64,000 bases of DNA from Rhodococcus sp. IEGM 1379 (lineage in GTDB: Bacteria; Actinomycetota; Actinomycetes; Mycobacteriales; Mycobacteriaceae): the NCBI RefSeq assembly GCF_030056815.1, contig NZ_JASHKR010000005.1:121600-185599 (forward strand), given 5' to 3'. Each line of letters opens with the position of its first letter. The first letter of the stretch is position 1. This document shows positions 53,074-61,600 of the stretch, piece by piece. A program made the translations under genes and the position numbers. The notes beneath the pieces were generated by a model. It did not search any database and was not told the DNA's origin. It saw only the letters and a list, made by a program, of their open reading frames with translations.

Positions 53074-54240
53074 TTAACTCGTGCCAACCACTGATGATTC
53101 CTCAGCGGCAGGTGTGTTGCTCTCGTCGGACTTTCTATTCGGCACAGTGAATGTTGCTGCAACGCAGAGTATTGCGATGGCGAAGCATGCCAGCGTGTAC
53201 CAGAGATTTCCGATGGGATCGCCGGCACTGGTGGAACCGTCGACGGCACCGAAGAAGTCAGGCAACGCGGTCGCCCAGAGTATGGCCATGATTGCCAGGT
53301 AAACGGCGGCGTAGTACCGGACAAAATTGTTTGTGTAGGAGGGAACATCCGTCGACGGTTCCGTGCGCAACCGCATCCACTGTCGGACTAGAACTGCGAT
53401 CGCGACGATAGTGAGGATGACAAGTTCGGCTGCGTAGAGGATCCCGCGGATAGTGTCACTTCCGGCTCCGAAGACTGTTGCCGGAATCGGCAGAATGAAT
53501 GTGCCGACCGATGCCAAAATTCCGATCACCAGTGTGCGCCAAACTAATTGGAGTCCGGAGAAATGCTTACCCGCATCGACGTGACGACCGACGAAGAACT
53601 GGACGCAGAATGCCAGCGACATCGGCCACAGTGCAGCGAAAACGACCACGCTCGGTAGTGGGACCGAGTCGAACATCGGTTGGTTGATCGGGTTGTCGGT
53701 CGACCATTCCCACCAACGAAGTTGTGGACCGAGGTGGTCGAAGATTTCGTAGAAGGCGTGGTGCACGAATCCGGCACAGACTGCGCCGACGAGCACACCG
53801 TACCGTCGGAAAATCCCCAGCATCTTCACGATTTCGAAGGCGATCGTGGCCATCAGTGGGTAAATGGCGATGATGTACAGGGGGAGTCGACCCCACAGGA
53901 AATCGACGGTGAATACGTTGTGCGCGAACATCGTGTCCACATGCTTTTCGATGCCGAATGCCGCGGGAAAGTACAGCGGTGGTTCGATGATGAAAAGGTA
54001 TGCAGTGGCACCGAACCAGAGCACCAGGTTGGTGGGATCACCGTTGCGGCGCAGACGCACGATTGCTAGTACGAGCGCAAGTACGGAGCCGATGATGATG
54101 GTCCATTCGAGGATCGGCAGAGTCCAGTTCTCGAGTCCGAGGGGATTTCGGAATTCGACGAGTCCGCCGGCTTCGTCGCAGGAAAACCCGAGCTCCGTCG
54201 CAAGTTGACTGAAGGTGGGCGAACACAGATCAGCCATCAT
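53074..54240 (-). CDS. Polytopic membrane protein of unknown function
   Basis: A 388-residue protein with about nine hydrophobic helices, including WTLPILEWTIIIGSVLALVL and LPLYIIAIYPLMATIAFEIV. Charged or aromatic patches (GLVEFRNPLGLENW, FVHHAFYEIFDHLGPQLRWW, with paired His) stand between helices. I recognise no transport signature. The ATG at 54240 overlaps the stop of the upstream ferritin-like hydrolase gene (ATGA) and has GAGGTG ahead of it. The His/Asp patch and the coupling to a diiron-like protein suggest they act on the same hydrophobic compound; this is inference. Confidence 0.7.
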   Translation of the reverse strand: MMADLCSPTFSQLATELGFSCDEAGGLVEFRNPLGLENWTLPILEWTIIIGSVLALVLAIVRLRRNGDPTNLVLWFGATAYLFIIEPPLYFPAAFGIEKHVDTMFAHNVFTVDFLWGRLPLYIIAIYPLMATIAFEIVKMLGIFRRYGVLVGAVCAGFVHHAFYEIFDHLGPQLRWWEWSTDNPINQPMFDSVPLPSVVVFAALWPMSLAFCVQFFVGRHVDAGKHFSGLQLVWRTLVIGILASVGTFILPIPATVFGAGSDTIRGILYAAELVILTIVAIAVLVRQWMRLRTEPSTDVPSYTNNFVRYYAAVYLAIMAILWATALPDFFGAVDGSTSAGDPIGNLWYTLACFAIAILCVAATFTVPNRKSDESNTPAAEESSVVGTS

Positions 54241-55163
54241 TTCACCTCGGCATCGGCGGTGTACCAGCGTGTGACGTCGTAGCCGGCGTCGAATCGCTTG
54301 AACCACACGTCGGCGAGTGCGGGGAGCTTCTCGTGGGCAGGGTTGTGCTTGGGCAGTTGGCTGCGGACGACGCCTCGCAGTGCGGTGAGTTGTTCTCTGA
54401 GAGGGAGAACGTCGAATGCTCGCGACATCGGGCCGTTGTACTCCTCTTGAAGCATCGGGAGTCGCTTACGGAGGAACTGCATGTTGCGGTACGAGGCGAA
54501 CATTGCCATGGCGTCGACCTGTCGATCTTCAAGGGGGACATGCTTGTTGAAGCCGAGGCATGCCAACCTGATGACCTTCATGACGTGCCGGAAGATCGAT
54601 GGGGCCATGCGCATCCGGTAGAGATCGCTTCCGACGACGGATTCGAAGATGATGAGAGCGGAACTGCGGTGCTCCACTTCCTCGACGAAGTGCCAGATGA
54701 ACAGTGACGCGACCCGGTCGTCTCCCGGCTGGAACAGAGTCGAGTCATTGTCGAGCATCAGCTTGAACACCGACGTGAAGGTTGCTTCCAAGTCTGCGGT
54801 GTAGGCGAGCCGGTAGTTCACCGAAGTCTCGGTAGTGAGCTTGTCGAATTCTCCGATTACTTCGTCGAGTGTCTCCTGCAATCCCGGGAAGCTCTTGATC
54901 AGTCCCTTGACGTGTTGGCGATGCGCCGTCGAATGCTGCCCCTCCTGACGCATGAAGGCGTCGGCTTCCTCGGCAACGGCAGGATCGGTGAGCAGCGGCT
55001 TCGCCTGAAGAATCAGCTTCACGATCATCTTCTCGAAGCCGATCGCAAGGAAGGAGACCGCGTTGGCCATGCTCGAGAATGCCGGATTCTCTTCGTTCCA
55101 GAGGAACGGGACGTCGTAGTCTGCGAATGCGAAATTCATCTTTCGGACTTGAAGGTCGGTCAC
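54237..55163 (-). CDS. Predicted metal-dependent hydrolase (PF10118 type)
   Basis: A 308-residue helical protein of the PF10118 'predicted metal-dependent hydrolase' type, with ferritin-like metal motifs: MRQEGQHSTAHRQH (about residue 93) and FVEEVEHRSSALI (about residue 165), together giving Glu/His ligands for two metals. Homologues are often near lipid or terpene genes; no substrate is established that I know of. I choose the GTG at 55163 because GAGG stands upstream and homologues begin with the RKMNFAFADYDVPFLWN block. A TetR gene is divergent, 275 bp away; that gap holds presumptive promoters only. Confidence 0.75.
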   Translation of the reverse strand: MTDLQVRKMNFAFADYDVPFLWNEENPAFSSMANAVSFLAIGFEKMIVKLILQAKPLLTDPAVAEEADAFMRQEGQHSTAHRQHVKGLIKSFPGLQETLDEVIGEFDKLTTETSVNYRLAYTADLEATFTSVFKLMLDNDSTLFQPGDDRVASLFIWHFVEEVEHRSSALIIFESVVGSDLYRMRMAPSIFRHVMKVIRLACLGFNKHVPLEDRQVDAMAMFASYRNMQFLRKRLPMLQEEYNGPMSRAFDVLPLREQLTALRGVVRSQLPKHNPAHEKLPALADVWFKRFDAGYDVTRWYTADAEVK

Positions 55164-55438
55164 TTTCGAAACCTCGTCTTTCGGAAGGGGCAGGTTCGGT
55201 GGCCGCGTTTGGACGCTCCGAAGCCACAGTGACAGCAATCATACGCAGATCGACTCTTGTGTATGTTCACATTCGGCAACAGAGTTTCGAATTGCCATTT
55301 CCCGAGGCGGGGTAGGCGCTGTGTTAGCCTGTGGCTCTTGTAATCCGGATAGTCTGCGAGCTTTCCCAAATCAGGTTTTCAGCGCGAGTTCGGCGCGCGA
55401 CAGCATGATTCGAGCATGGTTCGGGCGAGGAAGCGACA

Positions 55439-56059
55439 GTGGCACGAAGGCGTGGGTGGGGCGGCAACCCGCCGGACAGCGACGAAGAAGCGACTCGTCG
55501 AATTGTCGACACAGCAGTCGATCTCATCGGACAAACGGGTTCGGCAATCAACATCGCGGACGTTGCGGAGTCGCTGGGCGTAATCCGTCAGACGGTCTAT
55601 CGGTACTTCCCCAGCGCCGACGCCCTGATGAGGGCGGCAGCAATCGCGTCGGTCGACGGTTTTCTCGATCGACTGACCCAGCACGTGGCCGGCATCGAAG
55701 ATCCTGTCGACGCGATGACCGAAGGAGTGGTGTACACACTCGCCGAGGTCCGCAGAACGCCGCATCTCGGCATTCTGCTCACGGGAACCTACTCGAGCCT
55801 CCACCCCGACGGCATCACCTCCGACGAGGCGCAGGCCTTCGGAATCATGATGATCAGCCGTTTCGACGTCGATTGGGAGCGTTACGGATACGACGACGCG
55901 TCACTTCGCGAACTCGTCGAATTTGTCCTCCGGACCATGCAGTCGTTCTTCGTATCGCCGGGTAGTCCGCCGCGTAGCGACGACGAACTGCGCCGGTATC
56001 TGCGCCGCTGGATGGGAACCGCGATTATCGCTCAAAAGGGTCCGCCTGCAAGCCTTTAG
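55439..56059 (+). CDS. TetR-family transcriptional regulator
   Basis: A 206-residue TetR regulator. The DNA-binding domain (residues ~17-65) reads IVDTAVDLIGQTGSAINIAD and VAESLGVIRQTVYRYFPSAD. The C-terminal domain has EGVVYTLAEVRRTPHLGILL. The GTG at 55439 gives a short lead before the HTH. It is divergent to the PF10118/membrane-protein operon and is the likely regulator of it. Its last four bases overlap the end of the convergent kstD gene. Confidence 0.88.
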   Translation: MARRRGWGGNPPDSDEEATRRIVDTAVDLIGQTGSAINIADVAESLGVIRQTVYRYFPSADALMRAAAIASVDGFLDRLTQHVAGIEDPVDAMTEGVVYTLAEVRRTPHLGILLTGTYSSLHPDGITSDEAQAFGIMMISRFDVDWERYGYDDASLRELVEFVLRTMQSFFVSPGSPPRSDDELRRYLRRWMGTAIIAQKGPPASL

Positions 56060-57753
56060 GCGTGAGCTAATTTCCCTGAGGCATCGAGGGCGGCAAGGTA
56101 GCCGAACACGATTGCGGGGCCGATAGTTGCGCCTGGCCCGGCATAGGTATGGCCCATCACCGGCGAACTTGTGTTGCCGGCCGCGTAGAGCCCCTCGATG
56201 ACGGTTCCGTCGTCACGCAAAGCGCGAGCCTGGCTGTCGGTATTGATCCCGCCTTTGGTGCCGAGGTCGCCGGGCACCATCTTGGCCGCATAGAACGGTC
56301 CTTTGGTCAGTTCGCCGAGGCTGGGGTTGGGCTTGTTGGTGATGTCACCGTAGTAGTGGTCGTATGCGCTTGCACCACGGCCGAAGTCGGGATCGGTACC
56401 GCTGCATGCATGGCCGTTGAATCGGTTGATCGTTGCCGTGAGCGCTGTCTCGGGTACGCCGATTTCGAGGGCGAGTTCGGAAATTGTTTCAGCGGTAACG
56501 ATTGTGCCGGATGCCAGCCACGAGCGTGGCATCGGACTGCGCGCGGGAATGCCAGCAAATAGGTATCTGTCACGGTAGGTCTGGTCGAAGATCAGCCAGG
56601 CCGGGATGTTCTCGGCCGGTCCGTCGCCACGGCCGAATTTTCCACCGAACATCGCGTGTGTGGCCTCGACGTAGGGGAGTGACTCGTTCATGAAACGCTG
56701 ACCTCTGTCGTTGACCATGACGCTGCGCGGCAGCGAGCGTTCCGCGAGCGCAAACCACGGTCCCTTCGGGAGAGGTATGGACGGTGCCCACCATGCGTCG
56801 TCCATGTACGAGATTGCGGCACCTTGCTGGACTGCAGCAGTGATGCCGTCGCCGGTGTTCGTCGGTGCACCAAGTGTCCATTCGGCGCTGCTCGGTTGAC
56901 GCTGGTACTTGGTTCGCATCTCGTTATTGTTGTCGAATCCACCGCACGCCAGGACGACGCCGTGTCGAGCGTGCATGGTTGTATGAACGCCTCCGCTTTC
57001 GAGGTTTACGCCGACAATGCGGTCATTGGCGGTGATCAGATCCAGCATTGCAGTATTGAGCAGTACCGGTACACCTGCCGCCCGGACGCCGATCATCAGT
57101 TCCGACATAAGTGCGGACCCCAGTCCGATCAGCTTCTTTCGTCGCAGCTTTCCGACCACTGTTCGAGCGCCCACCTGGAGCATGCGCGCAGGGCCTCTCC
57201 AGTGGCGAAGTCCGGTGCTCAGCCACCGATAATCCGACTGCTTGACGACGACGTTGAGTGGAGTTTTCATGTACGACGGATGCAGAGTGGCGAGATCGTC
57301 GCCCAGTGCTCGCGCATCGAAAGGTAAAGGCTCACAGGAGCGTCCGGAAGCGCGACCGCCGGGAGCTTCGGGAAAGTAGTCGGAATATCCCTTTACCCAT
57401 TCGAGCTTCAAGGCAGAATTGCGAATGAGAAAGTCGAGTGCTTCGTGGCCTCGGTCGATGTAGGTGTCGATGCGTTCGGTATCAGCGTCGTCGCCGACGA
57501 TACTGTTGAGATACTCTCGCGCAGAATCGAGTTCATCGGCCGGCGCCTGTTGGCGGAGTACCGAATTTCCCGGGATCCAGACTCCGCCGCCGGACCGCGC
57601 GGACGAGCCGCCCCAGTACTGCGACTTCTCGACAATGACTGTCGAGAGGCCGTTGCAGGCGGCGGTGATGGCTGCGGACATGCCGGCGGCGCCGGATCCG
57701 ACAACGATCAGATCGACTTCGGTGGGGATCGGGCCATTTGGGATCGGGTTCAT
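56056..57753 (-). CDS. kstD: 3-ketosteroid delta-1-dehydrogenase-like flavoprotein
   Basis: A 565-residue FAD enzyme of the KstD family, which introduces the 1,2-double bond in ring A of 3-ketosteroids. FAD binding is seen in LIVVGSGAAGMSAAITAACNG and EKSQYWGGSSARSGGGVWIP. The catalytic region GHTYAGPGATIGPAIVFGYL carries the Tyr and Gly (YxxxG) that bind the C3 carbonyl, and LYAAGNTSSPVMG precedes it. A Tyr for proton abstraction should be in the middle domain (several candidates). The ATG at 57753 overlaps the stop of an upstream tetR gene. A related 3-oxo substrate is possible, as Rhodococcus has several kstD paralogues. Confidence 0.85.
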   Translation of the reverse strand: MNPIPNGPIPTEVDLIVVGSGAAGMSAAITAACNGLSTVIVEKSQYWGGSSARSGGGVWIPGNSVLRQQAPADELDSAREYLNSIVGDDADTERIDTYIDRGHEALDFLIRNSALKLEWVKGYSDYFPEAPGGRASGRSCEPLPFDARALGDDLATLHPSYMKTPLNVVVKQSDYRWLSTGLRHWRGPARMLQVGARTVVGKLRRKKLIGLGSALMSELMIGVRAAGVPVLLNTAMLDLITANDRIVGVNLESGGVHTTMHARHGVVLACGGFDNNNEMRTKYQRQPSSAEWTLGAPTNTGDGITAAVQQGAAISYMDDAWWAPSIPLPKGPWFALAERSLPRSVMVNDRGQRFMNESLPYVEATHAMFGGKFGRGDGPAENIPAWLIFDQTYRDRYLFAGIPARSPMPRSWLASGTIVTAETISELALEIGVPETALTATINRFNGHACSGTDPDFGRGASAYDHYYGDITNKPNPSLGELTKGPFYAAKMVPGDLGTKGGINTDSQARALRDDGTVIEGLYAAGNTSSPVMGHTYAGPGATIGPAIVFGYLAALDASGKLAHA

Positions 57754-58373
57754 CGAGCGTCGTATCCTTCCGGGTCTTGGGCGTTCGTTGTGCGCCAACG
57801 GGTATCGAGAACGGCGTCGAGTGCACCCTCGACACAAACGGGCAGGGACGCTTCTCGCTTCTGAGGACTCCGAATCCACTGGCGATATCCGAACTCTGCT
57901 GCGGCCAACATCAGGTGAACGAGAAGGCCTGGGCGACTGTCACTTTCAGGATCGCACTGCATTCGTTGGGCCACGAGCTCGACGAATCGGTCGCGATGCT
58001 CCGGTGCGATCAAAGCGACACGATCCATCAGGTGTGGGGCCGTCCGAAAGGCTGCGCGCCAGTGCTCTACCTCGGCGGATTCGAGAGTGCTGGACCGTTC
58101 CAGGATTGCCCTCGACACGGCGAGGTCTGCGGGTTCCGATTCGGGCCGAGCCTCGAGGAGTGCCACAATTCCTGCGCCACCTTGCCGCACTGGATCCAGG
58201 AGGAGGTCTTCCTTGTTGCGAACGTGCCGGAAGTACGTACTCGCGGAGACTCCGGCTTCGGACGCAATTTGGTCAGTGGTGACGTTCTCGAATCCGTCTC
58301 GCGCGAACAGGGTTAGTGCCGCTCGTTGGATCTCTGCTCGCACTTGCAAGCGTTGCCTTGCGCGCAATGACAT
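57750..58373 (-). CDS. TetR-family regulator co-transcribed with kstD
   Basis: A 207-residue TetR regulator. The N-terminal helix-turn-helix reads LRARQRLQVRAEIQRAALTL and QIASEAGVSASTYFRHVRNK, a form common in AcrR-like repressors. The ATG at 58373 follows AAGGGGTG; a longer frame to 58436 lacks a ribosome site. It is the first gene of a two-gene operon with kstD (ATGA overlap), so it probably controls its own operon from the palindrome at 58443-58457. It is not KstR by its DNA site, which differs from the known KstR motif. Confidence 0.88.
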   Translation of the reverse strand: MSLRARQRLQVRAEIQRAALTLFARDGFENVTTDQIASEAGVSASTYFRHVRNKEDLLLDPVRQGGAGIVALLEARPESEPADLAVSRAILERSSTLESAEVEHWRAAFRTAPHLMDRVALIAPEHRDRFVELVAQRMQCDPESDSRPGLLVHLMLAAAEFGYRQWIRSPQKREASLPVCVEGALDAVLDTRWRTTNAQDPEGYDAR

Positions 58374-58442
58374 CGGGTAGCACCCCTTCGTAGTAGTTCG
58401 AACCTGTTGAATCTTGCCGACTAATGACAGCTTCACTTAATA

Positions 58443-58457
58443 TGACAGTTACTGTCA
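58443..58457. promoter_or_regulatory. TGACAG-N3-CTGTCA operator candidate
   Basis: A perfect 6-bp-arm palindrome, TGACAGTTACTGTCA, lies 70 bp before the tetR/kstD operon start. A further TGACAG half site is at 58425-58430. It stands in the divergent region between that operon and the NRPS gene, so it could regulate either side. Confidence 0.6.
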
Positions 58458-58535
58458 AGAAGCAATTTTATGTCACATTGGTCGACTTTCGAGTCTTCAT
58501 GATGCGTGTATGTCCTGATTTTGGGTACGCGTTCT

Positions 58536-58562
58536 GATGAGGGGCGGGTTCCGCCTCTCATC
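58536..58562 (+). other. Stable hairpin in the NRPS leader
   Basis: A 12-bp stem with one GU pair (58536-58547 with 58551-58562) and a 3-nt loop, 68 bp upstream of the chosen NRPS start. It has no T-run. About 40 bp further, GGTCGCGCGACC (58602-58613) is a perfect 12-bp palindrome. They may be leader structure or binding sites. Confidence 0.5.
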
Positions 58563-58630
58563 GATGTGAGTACAGATTTGTCAGGCGGCCATGTTTCCCC
58601 CGGTCGCGCGACCTACAGGGCGGGACCGTG

Positions 58631-61600
58631 GTGGAACCTATCGACGTCAGGAAGTCCATATCCGGTCGAGCGGAGCGAGGGGAGGTGGTGCTACAGCACA
58701 CATCCGGCGCTGAGTATTTTCCGTTGTCTGCAGCGCAACGAGCGACCTGGTTCGCGCAACAATTTCAACCCGACATACCGATTTCGATCGCGCACTACGT
58801 CGAGTTACGCGGAGAACTCGACGTCGAGTTGTTGCGAAAGGAAACTGTTGCGGTCGCGCGCGAGTTCGAGTCGCCGTTGCTCAGGGTGGTCGAGGTTGAC
58901 GGCCACCCGATGCAGTACGTGGACGACACCATCGATATTCCAGTCGACGTCATCGACTTTCGTGGCGAGGCCGACCCGGTTGCCGCTGCGCACGAACTGA
59001 TGAATCGGGACTACCAGAGGCAACTCGATCTCGGAGTCGATCGACTGGTCGAAACTTCGATCCTGTGCGTTGGAGCGTCGCATTACCTGTGGTACAGCCG
59101 CATCCATCACGTCGCGCTCGACGGATACGGTGCCATGACGATGATGAACCGCATCGCACACCGCTATTCGGCTGCGGTCGCCGGCTGTGAACCGGATTCA
59201 AGTTATGCTGCTACCCAGCGTGAACTGTACGAGATCGACTCCCGCTATCGATCGTCGGATCGGTATGCAGCAGATCGGGAGTATTGGGCGGCGCGAACTT
59301 CGGCTGTCGAAGGATCGACCCTTTCCGACGTGTCGGGGCCCGCTCTGGCAAGGAGCAGAGTCGAAAGTGCCTTGCTCTCCGGCACGGCGTGTGTCGGGCT
59401 CGAGGAATCCGAGCGGCAGGCAGCAACGGTCGTCGCCGCCATGGCCTGCTATCTGTCGCGAATGACATCCAAAACCACTGTACTGGTAAATGTTCCGCTT
59501 CTCGGACGAACAACGTCAACGCTGCGCAAATCCGGCGGCATGATGGTCAACGTTGCGCCGCTGGCGATTTCGGTTGACGAAGGGGATACAGTCTCCGAAC
59601 TCGTGTCTTCGGTTCAGCAAGAACTGATGGGTGCGTTGCGGCATCAGCGGTGCAGTCTGGACGACATCCGTCGCGATCTCGGTAGCAGTGGGGACGGATT
59701 GTCCGGACCCATGGTCAACGTCATGCTATTTCGGCAAAACATTGCTCTGGGCTCCATAGTGGGCGAGTACCACATCGTCACGTCCGGTCCGGTCGAAGAT
59801 CTCCTGGTCAACGTGTACCCGAGCGGCACGCAAGCAGAGATTTTCGTCGACTTCCGAGCCAATCCGAATCGGTACACGGACTCCGTGCTGCGGACGCACC
59901 ACACGCAATTCGTCGAATTGTTGGAAGAGTTCATTGCGTCAGACCTGGACTCCAGGCTCGACACAATTCACCGGGCGACCGCTCTCGAGGGCGAGCGACG
60001 GCGTCGAGTAGTTGACCAACTCGAATATTGGAAGAATCAGCTTTCGGGGATGCCCGAGCTGCTGAAATTGCCGTCCGATCGGGCTCGGCCGGCCTCGCAA
60101 TCCCTGCGATCTGAGGGCGTCGAAGTCCTGATTGGCACTGATACCCACCGCAGAGTGATCGAAGTGGCCTCAGAGCACGGCGCCACTAGTTTCGCGGTTC
60201 TGCATGCGGCTTTCGCCGTGCTGCTGAGCAGGCTTTCGGGTACATCCGACGTGGTGGTTGGAACCGCGGTCTCCGGGCCCGCGAACATCGTTGTGCTGCG
60301 GACCCGCGTTGAGACGGAAATGTCCTTCACGCATCTCCTGTGTCTGGTTCGGGACATCAATGCGGAGGCCTTCGATCACAGCGGGGTTCCGTTCGGGGAG
60401 TTGGTTCGGTCACTCGAGGTGGGCGATTCGCCGGCATATTCCCCGATCGTTCAGGTGATGTTCGAGGATCACGAAGGGACAGAGCGTATAGGGGACAACG
60501 GAATCGGACGGTTCGACCTTCGGGCGACCGCGTCGCAAGCCTTCGATGCAGGCGGCAACCCTTCCGGTATCACGGTGAAACTCGGGTTCGCGACAGATCT
60601 GTTCGACGTGGAGACTGTTCGTGGTCTCGGGACGAGATTTCGCCGCATTCTTGAGGCGGTCACGATCACCCCCGGTGTGGGGGTAGGCGACATCGATATC
60701 CTCGTCGATGCCGAACGTCACACTCTCGTTCCGGTTCAGGGCGCAGTGGCCAGTTCGGAACGCACGCTACCGGAACTGTTCGACGCGGCAGTACAAGCGA
60801 ATCCCGACGGCATTGCCCTCTCGTCTTGCGGTGTCGGGTTGACCTATCGCGAAGTGGACGAGCGTTCGAACCAGCTTGCGCGAGTATTGGCAGCGCAGGG
60901 CATTGGCACGGAAAACTTTGTAGCACTGGGGATTGCACGCTCAATCGAGTCAGTCCTGTCGATGCTGGCAATAGCCAAGACTGGCGCGGCATTTGTACCG
61001 GTGGATCCGAGTTATCCCGCAGGCCGGATCCAGCACATGTTGGATGATTCCGGCGCCGCTGCGGGTGTGACTGTGTCTGCTGATCGTTCGCGACTGCCGA
61101 ATTCGATTCCGTGGCTGGTGCTCGACGACCCCGAGCTTCGGACGAAGTGTTCGACGGAAGCAGTGTCAGCGGTTACCGACGCTGAACGTATCCGGCCGCT
61201 CCGCCTGGATAATCCCGCCTACGTGATTTACACGTCCGGTTCCACGGGCAGGCCCAAAGGCGTGCCGGTCACCCATAGAGGACTGGCTAGCTTTGCTGCC
61301 GAGCTACTTTCACGCTTCGGGGCGACGCAAGACTCGCGGACCCTGCATTTTTCCACTCCGAGTTTCGATGCGTCGGTGTCCGAGTATCTGTTTGCCTTCG
61401 GAGCCGGAGCGACGATGGTGATTGTTCCGCCCACGATCTACGGTGGGGAAGAGTTGTCCCGGTTTCTGAGAACTGAGCGCGTCACGCACGGATTTATTAC
61501 CACTGCTGCGCTCGGAACTGTTGAACCGGAAGGACTTTCCGAGTTGCAGAACGTGATATTCGGCGGTGAGGCGTGCCCGCCGGAGTTGGTGAAGCGATGG

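Noticed and set aside
55230..55275. CATAC...GTATG inverted sequence in the tetR/PF10118 gap as operator
   Set aside because: Wide spacing and five-base arms only; not distinguishable from chance.
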